From: an uncultured Christensenella sp.
GTDB lineage: Bacteria > Bacillota > Clostridia > Christensenellales > Borkfalkiaceae
Assembly (NCBI GenBank): GCA_910579525.1
Contig: CAJTUK010000003.1
Span: 62,001 to 126,000, forward strand
Reading direction: 5' to 3'
DNA: 64,000 nucleotides
In this document: positions 1 through 8,759 of the stretch, one piece after another
How the letters are laid out: each line of letters opens with the position of its first letter
Position numbering within the stretch: the first letter of the stretch is position 1
Translations under genes and position numbers: made by a program
The notes under the pieces: generated by a model
What the model was told of the DNA's origin: nothing
The model's database searches: none
Seen by the model: the letters and a program-made list of their open reading frames with translations, nothing else

Positions 1-1
1 C

Positions 2-598
2 TGGAACAAAGTCTATCAAGGGACGCGGAATAGCCATAAGGTAGCAGTCCTTGAAGAAGGAATGAAATACCACACAATAGGCATAGCGCCCGAAGACGCA
101 CAGTTTCTTGAAACGAGGAAATATCAAGTCAACGAAATTTGTCGTATCTTTCGAGTTCCGCCGCACCTTGTGGGGGATTTGGAACGAGCAACGTTCAGTA
201 ACATTGAGCATCAGTCAATTGAATTTGTACAGCATACCATAAGACCCTGGCTGGTCAGATGGGAGCAGGAAATAAGCCGTTCACTCTTGGATGAGAAGGA
301 ACGGCTTTTGTATTTCGCCAAATTCAATGTGGACGGCTTAATGCGAGGCGATTACAAATCGAGAATGGAGGGCTATGCAGTAGGACGGCAAAATGGCTGG
401 CTGTCTATAAACGATATCCGCCGTTTAGAAGATATGTCGCTCGTGCCTGCGGAGAATGGCGGAGATGAGTACCTTGTCAACGGCAACATGATAACGGCAA
501 ACCAGCCGACAGAAAACAAAGAAGGAGGTAGTAATGAAGGAAAGCAAAAGGGAACTGCGAATGCTCCCGATGAAGGAGCTTCGGATAGCGGAAAGTGA
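2..598 (+). CDS. Phage portal protein, HK97 family (C-terminal part)
   Basis: The reading frame is open from base 2, so the gene starts left of the window and about 198 C-terminal residues are seen. The segment running from a GMKY stretch through RIFRVPPHLVGD to the IEHQSIEFVQHTIRPW helix is the conserved C-terminal part of HK97-type portals, the dodecameric ring at the capsid vertex through which DNA passes. The end is the usual low-complexity, Glu/Gly/Ser-rich tail. It overlaps the protease gene by 65 bases, as is common in phage head operons. The large terminase gene is expected just upstream, outside the window. Confidence 0.93.
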   Translation, partial: WNKVYQGTRNSHKVAVLEEGMKYHTIGIAPEDAQFLETRKYQVNEICRIFRVPPHLVGDLERATFSNIEHQSIEFVQHTIRPWLVRWEQEISRSLLDEKERLLYFAKFNVDGLMRGDYKSRMEGYAVGRQNGWLSINDIRRLEDMSLVPAENGGDEYLVNGNMITANQPTENKEGGSNEGKQKGTANAPDEGASDSGK

Positions 599-1178
599 AA
601 GCGGCGGCACGGTAATTGAAGGGCATGCGGCGGTGTTCGACAGTTGGAGTGAAACACTCGGCGGAATCTTCCCGTTTAAGGAAATCGTCCGTAAAGGCAC
701 ATTTAACGAGAGTATCGGTAAAGACGATATCCGTGCGCTGTTTAACCACGACCCGAATTACGTACTCGGCAGAAACCGTGCGGGAACGCTTGAACTTGTG
801 GAGGATGAAATCGGCTTGCGTGTGCGAATAACCCCGCCCGATACGAGCTGGGCAAAAGACATTGAGACGAGTATACGCAGGGGCGATATCACACAGATGT
901 CAATAGGCTTCATAGTCGAGGAAGACGAGTGGTCAACGCAGGACGGTATGGACGTGCGAGAGATTCGCAAGGTCAAACTTTTCGACGTAAGTCCCGTAAC
1001 GTTCCCTGCATACACGGCAACCGACGTCGGTGTCAGAGCTATGCAGGAATACGACGGATACAAAGCTGAACAGAGAAGTCAGGCGGAAGCGGCGGAGCAG
1101 GCGGCGGAAAGCGCAGCGAAGAAAGCAAAAGAGCAAGAAAAGCTCAAAAACTTAAAAACCAAATTCAAAAATATTTAA
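534..1178 (+). CDS. Prohead maturation protease, HK97 family
   Basis: This is a 214-residue protein of the S78/U35 prohead protease family, which cleaves the capsid delta domain during head maturation. The catalytic His is at about residue 72 (FNHDP) and the catalytic Ser at about residue 123 (TQMSIGF); the typical GHAAVFDSWSE start is present. The C-terminal 45 residues are Ala/Glu/Lys-rich and probably helical, as expected of a scaffold-linking tail. AGGAGGT lies just before the ATG inside the portal gene. It sits directly between portal and capsid, the canonical order. Confidence 0.95.
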   Translation: MKESKRELRMLPMKELRIAESESGGTVIEGHAAVFDSWSETLGGIFPFKEIVRKGTFNESIGKDDIRALFNHDPNYVLGRNRAGTLELVEDEIGLRVRITPPDTSWAKDIETSIRRGDITQMSIGFIVEEDEWSTQDGMDVREIRKVKLFDVSPVTFPAYTATDVGVRAMQEYDGYKAEQRSQAEAAEQAAESAAKKAKEQEKLKNLKTKFKNI

Positions 1179-1190
1179 GGAGAAAATAAT

Positions 1191-2477
1191 ATGACGATGA
1201 AGAAAGTGCTTGAAATGAAAGCAAAAAGAGAAGACGCCAGGCTCAAAGCAATGGCGGTTTTGAACAAGGCAGAGGCGGAAGACAGATTCCTCACCGAAGA
1301 CGAACAGAAAGAAATCGACGGTTATGAATCGGAAATCCGCTCGTGGGACGAAAGCATTACGAGAGCGGAGAGAATGCTGGCAATCGAACCCGAGGAAAGA
1401 ACGGTAATTGAAAAGCCCGAGGTTAAGCCCGCACCTCAGAAACCCGAAGAAAAGAGATTCGGCACTCTCGGTGAACAGCTCCTTGCGGCTTACCGTGCGG
1501 CAATGCCCGGCGGACATACCGACGAGCGTCTTTCAACGAGAGCGGCAAGCGGTTTGAACGAAAGCACCCCCTCGGACGGCGGTTTCCTTGTTCAGCAGGA
1601 CTTCGTTAAGGAACTCTTAAAGCGCACCTACGAAACGGGCATCCTTGCCAGCAAGGTTAAGAAAATTCCCATCAGCACAAACGCCAACGGACTGAAAATC
1701 AACGCCGTGGACGAAGACAGCCGTGCAAACGGTTCAAGATGGGGAGGTGTTCAGACTTACTGGGAGGCGGAGGCTGACGAGCATACGGGCAGTAAACCCA
1801 AGTTCAGACAGATGGAACTTTCGCTCAAGAAACTCACGGGTCTGTGCTATGCAACCGACGAACTTTTACAGGATGCGGCGGCTCTCGAGGCGGTTATCCG
1901 TCAGGCATTTGCCGAAGAGTTCGGATTTAAGATGGACGACGCAATCCTGTCGGGTAGCGGCGAGGGTGAACCTCTCGGTATCTTGAACAGCGGTGCGCTG
2001 GTTAAGGTCGAGAAAGAAAAAGACCAGAAGGATATCATCACCGTTGAGAACCTCATCAAGATGTGGAACAGACTCTGGTCGAAGTCGAGAGCAAACGCCG
2101 TTTGGTATATTAACCAGGAAATCGAGCCGTATCTCTATACGCTTAAGCTCGGCGATAAGCCCGTTTACATTCCCGCTGGCGGTATTTCGGAAAAGCCTTA
2201 CGGCACGATTTTCGGAAGACCCGTCGTTCCCCTCGAACAGTGCAATGCCGCGGGCGAAGTTGGCGACATTATCTTGGCGGACGTCGGTCAGTATCTGCTC
2301 ATTGATAAGGGCGGTATTAAGGCAGCAAGTTCCATACACGTAAGATTCCTTTACGACGAGAACGTGTTCCGTTTCATTTATCGTGTGGACGGCAAACCTA
2401 TCTGGAACAAGCCTCTCGCACCTTATAAGGGCAAGGCGACCGTTTCGCCTTTCATTACCCTCGACAAACGCGGTTAA
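1191..2477 (+). CDS. Major capsid protein, HK97 fold
   Basis: The product has 428 residues. Residues 1-100 form a charged coiled coil, the delta domain that acts as internal scaffold and is normally removed by the protease encoded upstream. The HK97 fold follows, starting near the SDGGFLVQQDFVKELL segment, with family landmarks such as the GSGEGEPLGIL loop and the GRPVVPLEQC region. The start has AAGGAGA upstream. The length matches HK97-type capsids with an uncleaved delta domain. Confidence 0.96.
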   Translation: MTMKKVLEMKAKREDARLKAMAVLNKAEAEDRFLTEDEQKEIDGYESEIRSWDESITRAERMLAIEPEERTVIEKPEVKPAPQKPEEKRFGTLGEQLLAAYRAAMPGGHTDERLSTRAASGLNESTPSDGGFLVQQDFVKELLKRTYETGILASKVKKIPISTNANGLKINAVDEDSRANGSRWGGVQTYWEAEADEHTGSKPKFRQMELSLKKLTGLCYATDELLQDAAALEAVIRQAFAEEFGFKMDDAILSGSGEGEPLGILNSGALVKVEKEKDQKDIITVENLIKMWNRLWSKSRANAVWYINQEIEPYLYTLKLGDKPVYIPAGGISEKPYGTIFGRPVVPLEQCNAAGEVGDIILADVGQYLLIDKGGIKAASSIHVRFLYDENVFRFIYRVDGKPIWNKPLAPYKGKATVSPFITLDKRG

Positions 2478-2498
2478 ATCAAAAGGAGGCGATCGAGC

Positions 2499-2792
2499 GT
2501 GTTGACGTTGCAGGAAACAAAAGATTTTCTCCGCTTGGACGGTGACGACGAAGATGCGCTCGTCTCCTCGTTAATCATAACGGCGAAAGAGCTGATAGAA
2601 GAAACTCTGCGGTATAAACTCACGGAATTCGAGGAAATTCCCGAAACCGTGCATCAAGCAATGCTCATAGTAGTTGGAACGCTTTACGAAGAACGGCAAG
2701 TAGCGAAGGACAATAAGTCGGGCGTGGATATAAAGGAAACGCTCGACCTTGTCCGCCGCATGTTGTTCGCATATCGAAAGGGGGCGTTCTGA
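2499..2792 (+). CDS. Head-tail connector, gp6-like
   Basis: This is a 97-residue, mostly helical protein beginning LTLQETKDFLRLDGDDEDAL, the pattern of phage gp6-like (QLRG/DNA packaging) connectors that dock on the portal. It starts with GTG, supported by a strong AAGGAGG seven bases upstream. Its stop codon overlaps the ATG of the next gene, so the two are probably translationally coupled. Assignment rests on the N-terminal motif, size and gene order. Confidence 0.88.
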   Translation: MLTLQETKDFLRLDGDDEDALVSSLIITAKELIEETLRYKLTEFEEIPETVHQAMLIVVGTLYEERQVAKDNKSGVDIKETLDLVRRMLFAYRKGAF

Positions 2793-3184
2793 TGAATATT
2801 GGTAAACTCAACCGCCGGGTGGAAATTCTGCAATTCTTCAAAGACCGTGATGAATACGGTGGCGAAATCGGCGAGTGGAAGACTGTTGCAAAGGTGTGGG
2901 CGGCAATATCGCCCGTAAGCGGCACCGAGCAGATGTTCGCCCAGCAAGTAACGGCGGAAGCGGTAGTTAAAATTACAATCCGCTATTTGCCGTGGCTTGA
3001 CGTAATGCACCGAATAATGTACAGGGGAAAGCTGTACGAAATAGTCGGCACTATGGATGCGGATACGGCGCATACCAAAACAATACTAAACTGCAAGGAG
3101 ATGGTATCGAATGAGCTTCAGCGCAAAGCAGCGGAAAGTGAAAACGACGATAGAGGGCGCAAGTGCGATTGTAAAAGACCTTAA
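2792..3184 (+). CDS. Head closure / head-tail joining protein
   Basis: A 130-residue protein beginning MNIGKLNRRVEIL and containing DEYGGEIGEW, WAAISPVSGTE and a late YRGKLYEIVG segment, the hallmarks of the phage head-tail joining family (SPP1 gp16-like). It forms the stopper ring below the connector. The start overlaps the previous stop. The C-terminal 25 residues run into the next gene by 74 bases and are highly charged and probably unstructured. Confidence 0.9.
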   Translation: MNIGKLNRRVEILQFFKDRDEYGGEIGEWKTVAKVWAAISPVSGTEQMFAQQVTAEAVVKITIRYLPWLDVMHRIMYRGKLYEIVGTMDADTAHTKTILNCKEMVSNELQRKAAESENDDRGRKCDCKRP

Positions 3185-3512
3185 AGCAATGGACGATGCG
3201 GCGGCTCAAGTAATGATGCAAGGCGCAAAGGCAGGCGGCAAAATAGCGCTTGAAGACGCCAAGCGAAACTGCCCCGTGGATTCGGGCGCGTTAAAGCAGA
3301 GTCTGCATCTGACTGAAGGCAAAGCTACGAAGGTCAAAGCTACCGTACAAGTGGACTATGATAAGTCCTTAAAGTACGGCACTCACGTCGAGCTTGGGGC
3401 AAGGGGCAGACCTGCGAACCCGTTTCTGCGGAACGCCGTGGACGATAACCAAAACCAAATTAATGCGGCAATAGTGGCAGAGATATCAAAGGCGGTAGGA
3501 CGCAAGCTATGA
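3111..3512 (+). CDS. HK97 gp10-family tail completion protein
   Basis: The 133-residue product contains the family core: AKAGGKIALEDAKRNCPVDSG, then SGALKQSL, then a YGTHVELG segment and the NPFLRNAVDDN motif. These are diagnostic of the HK97 gp10 family, which links head and tail. AAGGAGAT lies upstream of the ATG within the preceding gene, and its own stop overlaps the next start by four bases. Order and spacing are typical of siphovirus connectors. Confidence 0.93.
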   Translation: MSFSAKQRKVKTTIEGASAIVKDLKAMDDAAAQVMMQGAKAGGKIALEDAKRNCPVDSGALKQSLHLTEGKATKVKATVQVDYDKSLKYGTHVELGARGRPANPFLRNAVDDNQNQINAAIVAEISKAVGRKL

Positions 3513-3919
3513 AAGATATATGCCAGGCTCTTTATGAGTATTTGTCGGCGGATGCGGATATTAAAAAACGCATTAACGGGCGCATATATCCCATCGTATT
3601 GCCGCAGGACGCACCTTTGCCCGCAATCGTTTATGCGCCTGTACTTGCCAACTATGATTCGGCATTGCAAGGCGATACGGGCTTTGTAAGGCAAACGGTG
3701 CAATTCGTTTCGCACGATACAACCTACAAGAAAACGAGAGAACTATCAAGGCTAATAAAGAAAGCCTTACAAGATTATCAGGGTGACATGAACGGCTTGT
3801 GTATTCAAGCCGTTTTTGTCAAATCTGATTACGAATATAACGGGAACACAGCTCTCAAATTCGACACGGAAGAATATATGTCCAGCATCGAGTTTGAGTT
3901 TTATTTCAATGAAAAATAA
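3509..3919 (+). CDS. Tail completion / terminator protein (DUF3168-like)
   Basis: A 136-residue protein of the DUF3168 (gp17-like) type, the ring that ends the tail tube at the head. Visible features are an N-terminal helix, the RIYPIVLPQDAPLPAIVY strand, and the alternating pattern FVRQTVQFVSHDTTYKKTRELS followed by a helix. The ATG overlaps the previous stop codon (ATGA). It precedes the tail tube gene, the expected place for this protein. Confidence 0.85.
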   Translation: MKDICQALYEYLSADADIKKRINGRIYPIVLPQDAPLPAIVYAPVLANYDSALQGDTGFVRQTVQFVSHDTTYKKTRELSRLIKKALQDYQGDMNGLCIQAVFVKSDYEYNGNTALKFDTEEYMSSIEFEFYFNEK

Positions 3920-3933
3920 CAGGAGGAACTGAA

Positions 3934-4335
3934 ATGGCGGTAGCGGGAAAAGGCGGAAAGGTCGTCATCGGCGACGGCGCAGCGAAGAAGGTGGTCGGCA
4001 TCAAAAGCTGGTCGCTGGAATTGTCGTTGGATACTTTGGAAACCACAGCACTTGGCGACGATTGGAAGAACTATATTACGGGGTTAAAGGAATGGTCTGC
4101 ATCCTCCGAGGGTGACTATGAAGTACCCGTAGACGAAGAAGGTCAGGCGGCTTTGCAGTCGGCGTTCTTGAACGGAACGACGGTGGTCGTCAAGCTATTT
4201 GTAGACGGAAAAAACTATTATATGGGCGAGGCTTATATAAACAGTCTTTCTATCGAAGACCCCGTGGACGACGTTGTGTCAATAAGTATCGAGTTCACGG
4301 GAACGGGTGCGCTCTCCTTTGAAAAGGGCGAATAA
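3934..4335 (+). CDS. Major tail tube protein
   Basis: A 133-residue beta-rich protein. The segment WSLELSLDTLETTALGDDWKNYI and the later SIEDPVDDVVSISIEFTGTG are characteristic of TP901-1-type major tail proteins, which polymerise into the tube. An AGGAGG precedes the ATG. Position between tail terminator and tail chaperones supports the call. Confidence 0.92.
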   Translation: MAVAGKGGKVVIGDGAAKKVVGIKSWSLELSLDTLETTALGDDWKNYITGLKEWSASSEGDYEVPVDEEGQAALQSAFLNGTTVVVKLFVDGKNYYMGEAYINSLSIEDPVDDVVSISIEFTGTGALSFEKGE

Positions 4336-4353
4336 AGATAAGGGAGAAAAACA

Positions 4354-4671
4354 ATGAAGAAAGGCGTAGCAATTACTCTGGACAGACCCAGAACCTTGCG
4401 TTACGGAATGAACGCACTTGCAAAAATCGAAGACCTTACGGGTAAGTCGCTGTTGGCGTTTGACTTAAACAACGTCGGCGTTAAAGACTTGCTTGTCATT
4501 ATTTATTGCGGTCTTTGTCATGAAGATAAAAACCTCACGCCCGAACAGGTGGGAGATTTAATAGACGATTATTCAAGCATATCCGAAATCGCAGAAAAAC
4601 TCGGCGAGGCTCTGACCGCAGCATTCGGTGCGGATACAGTCGAGAAGGGCGATAAATCGGGGGAAAAGTAA
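4354..4671 (+). CDS. Tail assembly chaperone, short form (gpG-like)
   Basis: This 105-residue protein starts with a short beta segment and a GMNALAKIEDLTGKSLL helix, as in Firmicutes tail assembly chaperones that coat the tape measure before tube polymerisation. Its last codons run through a G5A4 stretch. The next frame (-1) is open only from base 4656, so a ribosomal slip there would produce a long gpGT-like fusion with the downstream frame. AGGGAGA precedes the ATG. Confidence 0.85.
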   Translation: MKKGVAITLDRPRTLRYGMNALAKIEDLTGKSLLAFDLNNVGVKDLLVIIYCGLCHEDKNLTPEQVGDLIDDYSSISEIAEKLGEALTAAFGADTVEKGDKSGEK

Positions 4672-4979
4672 CCGCCGCTATTGACTTGTCGGCTTTATGC
4701 GATAAAGCGGTGGTTGTTTTTGGGGTCGACCCGTTGACGGTTGGAGATTATACTCCGTATGAGTTAAAACTTATAGCTAAACAAACACAGCACCGTGAGC
4801 AAACGGAATTCGAAAATATCCTCTGCCTTGCATGGCACACGGAAGCATTCGCCCGGCAGAAAAAACTGCCGAGTTTGAAGAAACTGTTGAAGGATGCACG
4901 CAAAAAGCCGACGAGCAAACCAAGCAAAGGCGACGCCATTCTGAAAGCGATGGCGGCGGAGAAAGGCGTCAAAATTTAG
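4656..4979 (+). CDS. Tail assembly chaperone, frameshift extension (gpT-like)
   Basis: This frame is -1 relative to the chaperone gene upstream. It opens at 4656, just after a stop at 4653-4655, and shows no convincing ribosome binding site; the first possible start is a TTG at 4686. The translated segment (AIDLSALCDKAVVVFG, then the TPYELKLI motif and a basic C-terminus) resembles the T part of gpG/gpGT pairs. I therefore read it as the extension of a fusion made by programmed -1 frameshifting rather than as an independent gene. Confidence 0.75.
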   Translation: MGGKVTAAIDLSALCDKAVVVFGVDPLTVGDYTPYELKLIAKQTQHREQTEFENILCLAWHTEAFARQKKLPSLKKLLKDARKKPTSKPSKGDAILKAMAAEKGVKI

Positions 4980-5055
4980 AATCAATGTTTAATTCGCCTT
5001 AAATTTTTTTATAAAAAATATATAAGACATTAATAAAAAAGTTTAAGGAAAACTT
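4980..5055 (+). promoter_or_regulatory. AT-rich leader of the AbiH gene, possible promoter
   Basis: This stretch is far richer in A and T than the phage genes on both sides. TATATA/TATAAG at 5019-5026 could be a -10 box, but no good -35 is visible. AAGGAAA before the ATG at 5056 is a usable ribosome binding site. Together with the terminator after the gene this suggests independent transcription. Confidence 0.35.
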
Positions 5056-5997
5056 ATGAAGAAACTATTTATAATAGGGAATGGGTTTGATTCCGCTCAC
5101 AAATTGCCAACAAAATATTCCAATTTTAGGGAATTTCTCAATGAAGAATGTGATGGGCAAATCTCTTATATGCCTGCAACGCATATGGGGCGAGATTGTG
5201 ACACAATAGCCGATAGAGAGACCACTGCTGGGCTCTTGATTGATTTGATAGACGACACTACTCGTGGCGACAAGTGGGAAGATTTTGAAGATGCAATGGG
5301 CAGGTATCAATATCTTTCATATTTTGACGACTATGGTATGGACGAGGCTATGGCAGCTGACGACGATGATGAAGTGTATAGAACTATTTATAATCGTGAG
5401 GACATTGTAAGTGAGCTGAGCTGCTGTATTTTGGAGGTAAAAAATCTTTTTAGTGAGTGGATCGATTCAATAGATGTAAGCATAGCAAAACCGCAAGCAA
5501 GGTTTATGAAATTGTTTGATGATGAAACTGAATTCCTTACATTTAATTACACGAACACATTAGAGACAGTTTACAATATAAGCAAATCTAAAATATGCCA
5601 TATTCATGGTGAGCAAGGCGAGGCAATCATTGTTGGTCATGGAGTTGAAGAAAACCCGTATTTAGAAGAAACATGGAAAACATTCGTGATTAATGACTGC
5701 TTAAGAAGAATGTTTGATGAATTAAAAAAGGACGTCTGCGGATGCTTTTATGAACATTCAGACTTTTTTCAACGAGTAAAGCTGTCTGAAATTGAAGACA
5801 TCTACTCAATAGGTTTTTCTTTTTCAGAGCCAGATTTATTTTATATATGTCAACTGTGCAAGTTAATTGATACCGAGAAGGTGACATGGCACTTAGCAAA
5901 ATTCGATGAAAAGAATAAAGACAATGAAATCTATATAAACCGAATAAAGGATTGTGGCTTTAAAGGAAAATTTGGGAAACTAATCCCGAACAAATAA
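5056..5997 (+). CDS. abiH: AbiH-family abortive infection protein
   Basis: This 313-residue protein begins LFIIGNGFDSAHKLPTKYSNF, the signature of the AbiH family, first known from lactococcal plasmids that block phage growth. Later motifs are LTFNYTNTLE (about residue 163), KICHIHGE (about 181) and IYSIGFSFSEPDLFYI (about 256). Their order (glycine loop, TNY-like motif, HG, GxS..D) recalls SIR2-type NAD-binding folds; that link is my inference. The gene is AT-rich, differs from its phage neighbours and has its own terminator, so it is a moron. A role in excluding rival phages is likely but untested. Confidence 0.88.
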   Translation: MKKLFIIGNGFDSAHKLPTKYSNFREFLNEECDGQISYMPATHMGRDCDTIADRETTAGLLIDLIDDTTRGDKWEDFEDAMGRYQYLSYFDDYGMDEAMAADDDDEVYRTIYNREDIVSELSCCILEVKNLFSEWIDSIDVSIAKPQARFMKLFDDETEFLTFNYTNTLETVYNISKSKICHIHGEQGEAIIVGHGVEENPYLEETWKTFVINDCLRRMFDELKKDVCGCFYEHSDFFQRVKLSEIEDIYSIGFSFSEPDLFYICQLCKLIDTEKVTWHLAKFDEKNKDNEIYINRIKDCGFKGKFGKLIPNK

Positions 5998-6002
5998 AAC
6001 GT

Positions 6003-6041
6003 AAAAGCAAGTATTGAAAAGGTGCTTGCTTTTTTCGTGCA
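6003..6041 (+). terminator. Rho-independent terminator after abiH
   Basis: AAAAGCAAG at 6003-6011 pairs perfectly with CTTGCTTTT, with a 13-base loop, and the 3' arm runs into a T tract. It ends the abiH transcript before the tape measure gene, which has its own AGGGAGGTG ribosome binding site. Confidence 0.75.
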
Positions 6042-6067
6042 AAAAATTCAATAAGGGAGGTGAAGGT

Positions 6068-8758
6068 ATGGCGGTAATAAGAAACCTTGTCGTAAAAATC
6101 GCAGCGGACATATCTTCGCTCTCGAAAGGACTACAAGACGCACAAAAGAAAATTCAAAAGGTGTCTACGGCGTTCACAAAAGCGGGAACAAAACTTACGG
6201 CAAGCATAACCGCCCCGATATTAGCGCTCGGCACGGCTGCGGTGAACGTATCGCAGCAGTTCGAACAGAGTATGGCGAATGCGGCGTCGGTCGCAGGCGC
6301 AACGGGCGAAGATTTTGCAAGAATGACCGCCCTTGCCAGAGAGATGGGTTCAAAGACCGTGTTCTCTGCAAGCCAGGCGGCGGATGCGCTTTACTATATG
6401 GCGTCGGCGGGCTACAAAGTAGACCAGATGGCGGATTCCATACAAGCAACCCTGAACCTTGCCTCGGCAACGCAGAGCGACCTCGCATTCACAACGGACA
6501 CGGTTATCTCAACGTTAAACCAGTTCGGGTTGGAAGCTAACCAAGCGGAACGTGTAACAAACGTGTTTGCGGCGGCAATCGGCAATTCGATGGCGAACAT
6601 GGATAAGCTCTCGAACTCAATGGGTTACGTCGGGCCTGTCGCTAACAGTTTGGGATACTCAATAGAAGAAACGACGGGTGCGCTTGCTGTGCTGTACAAC
6701 GCAGGCTATGACGGATCTACTGCGGGTACTGCGCTAAGGCAATCGCTTGTGTCGTTAATGAACCCGTCCACGGCTGCGCTCGGCGTGTTTGAGGAATTGG
6801 GGCTGACATATGACGAGGTTAATCCCGCAACAAACGACCTTGCAACTATAATAGACAGACTCGGTGCCGCAGGAATGGACACCTCTCAGGCAATGAAGGT
6901 ATTCGGTGCGAGAGCGGGCCCCGGAATGCTTGCCTTGCTGTCTGCGGGGGGCGATGCGGTCAGGGATATGACGGCGTCAATCACGGGAACAAATAAGGCA
7001 ACCGAAATGGCAGAAGTCCAGCTCAATACCTTGCAAGGGCAAGTGAAGATACTTAAATCAGAGCTTGAAGAAATCGCCATATCGTTTGGTGACGTGCTGA
7101 TTCCTATCATAAGACAGTTCATCCAAAAGTACATTTCACCGCTGACGGCGAAGTTGATGGGGCTGTCAATGGGAACGAAAAAGAACATAGTAACCATAGC
7201 ACTCTTGTCGGCGGCAATCGGGCCGCTTTTATTAGTTGTAGGCAAACTCATCGGAAGCGTCGGCACGATTATGAAAGTCGGGTCGCTGTTGTTTTCAAAG
7301 GTCGGACTTATAATAGCGGCAATAGCGGCGGTGGTCGGTGTGGTAACTTACCTATGGAAGACCAACGAAGACTTCCGAAACGCGGTAATGCGGATATGGG
7401 AGAAAATAAAATCAAAGATACTCGCTGTTGCCGAAACAATCAAAGCTTGGTGGGCGCAGAACGGTGAGAAGATAATAAACGCAGTAAAGAAAGCCATTGA
7501 GATTGTATGGAACGTGGTCAAGGCTAAGTTCAATCTCATTCTTAAAATAGCCAAAAAGGTATGGCCGTATATCAAGATGGTAGTTGTGGATACGGTCAAT
7601 GCAATAAAGGCGTTTTGGGAAAAGAACGGCGAAAAGATTTGGAACACGGTCAAGACGATTTTCACGAATATATGGACGTGCGTAAAGAGCGCATTCAGCA
7701 TAATAAAGGACTCGCTCGCCAAATTCTTCTCGTATGTGCGTCCGATATGGGAAAAGCTCAAAACATTATTTGCATCGCTTTGGGATACGATATGTGAATT
7801 ATACGAAACGTTGAAACCTATTTTCGAGTTAATCGGCGGATTAGTTATGACCTTATGGGGCGTAGTGTCGAGCGTACTCGGCGCAATCATCGATGCGCTC
7901 GGGCCGTTCTTAATGGCAGTAATCGACGTGGTCAATGCGATACTTGATATAATCAAAATTATCTGTGCTGTGCTGCGTGGCGACTGGTCGGCAGCTTGGG
8001 AGTATATGCAAGACTTCGCAGGCAATATATGGTCGGGCATTAAAAACATTTTCCTCGGCATTTGGGAATTTATTAAAGGATTCGGTGAAAACATCTGCTC
8101 GTTCTTTGGCAACGTCGGCGAAACCATTTGGAATATCTTCAAGAATGTATGGGAGGGAATCAAGGGGTTCTTCTCCAACATTTGGGGCGGAATCAAATCG
8201 ACTTGCAGTAACGTATGGGACGGAATAACGGGGCTGTTCGGTAACGTAGGAGATTTCTTCAAAAACCTCGGAACGAAAGCGTTTGATTGGGGTAAGAACA
8301 TGGTCTCCAACATTGGGGACGGAATTAAGAAGGCGGGCAGTTGGGTTGTCGACGGCGTAAAGAGCATAGGCAAGTCGATAGCCAACTTCCTTGGGTTTGG
8401 TTCGCCGACAAAGAAAGGTCCAGGTCATACAGCAGACGAGTGGATACCGAACCTCTTGAATATGATGGCGAACGACATGTATGAAAACATCCCGATGATG
8501 GAAAGGGCTGCTCTCGAAGTAGCGAGTACGCTCGGGTTAACCGCATCGCCAAACAGAGCAATGGTAGGCGTGGGGTCAAGTCCTAACGGCGACCTGTTAA
8601 ATGGACTACTGCAAGGAATGGCAGCAATGAACGGATTGGGCGGAGGTGAAGATAAGGAAATCGTTATGCAAGTTGACGGTCAAACTCTTGCACGGGTTAT
8701 GATGCCGAAGCTCACAAAAGAATACAAGCGCAACGGCGTAAAACTGACGGAGGAGTAG
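6068..8758 (+). CDS. Tail tape measure protein
   Basis: The product has 896 residues, the longest in the phage part. GGGAGGTG lies five bases before this ATG, so it is preferred over an in-frame start at 6014. Residues 1-340 form the PhageMin_Tail domain, recognisable by MGSKTVFSASQAADALYYMA and the GAR.GPGMLALLS segment. Hydrophobic stretches follow near residues 375-430. After that come many W-containing heptad-like units (patterns such as IWEFIKGF, IWNIFKNVW and IWGGIKS), typical of the helical ruler. The GSPTKKGPG motif near the end is also common in tape measures. It sets tail length. Confidence 0.96.
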   Translation: MAVIRNLVVKIAADISSLSKGLQDAQKKIQKVSTAFTKAGTKLTASITAPILALGTAAVNVSQQFEQSMANAASVAGATGEDFARMTALAREMGSKTVFSASQAADALYYMASAGYKVDQMADSIQATLNLASATQSDLAFTTDTVISTLNQFGLEANQAERVTNVFAAAIGNSMANMDKLSNSMGYVGPVANSLGYSIEETTGALAVLYNAGYDGSTAGTALRQSLVSLMNPSTAALGVFEELGLTYDEVNPATNDLATIIDRLGAAGMDTSQAMKVFGARAGPGMLALLSAGGDAVRDMTASITGTNKATEMAEVQLNTLQGQVKILKSELEEIAISFGDVLIPIIRQFIQKYISPLTAKLMGLSMGTKKNIVTIALLSAAIGPLLLVVGKLIGSVGTIMKVGSLLFSKVGLIIAAIAAVVGVVTYLWKTNEDFRNAVMRIWEKIKSKILAVAETIKAWWAQNGEKIINAVKKAIEIVWNVVKAKFNLILKIAKKVWPYIKMVVVDTVNAIKAFWEKNGEKIWNTVKTIFTNIWTCVKSAFSIIKDSLAKFFSYVRPIWEKLKTLFASLWDTICELYETLKPIFELIGGLVMTLWGVVSSVLGAIIDALGPFLMAVIDVVNAILDIIKIICAVLRGDWSAAWEYMQDFAGNIWSGIKNIFLGIWEFIKGFGENICSFFGNVGETIWNIFKNVWEGIKGFFSNIWGGIKSTCSNVWDGITGLFGNVGDFFKNLGTKAFDWGKNMVSNIGDGIKKAGSWVVDGVKSIGKSIANFLGFGSPTKKGPGHTADEWIPNLLNMMANDMYENIPMMERAALEVASTLGLTASPNRAMVGVGSSPNGDLLNGLLQGMAAMNGLGGGEDKEIVMQVDGQTLARVMMPKLTKEYKRNGVKLTEE

Positions 8759-8759
8759 G

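Noticed and set aside
6014..6067. Longer start of the tape measure gene
   Set aside because: It falls in the abiH terminator; GGGAGGTG points to 6068.
7348..8385. Long leftward open frame opposite the tape measure
   Set aside because: A mirror of the repetitive coding strand with no ribosome binding site and no recognisable protein.
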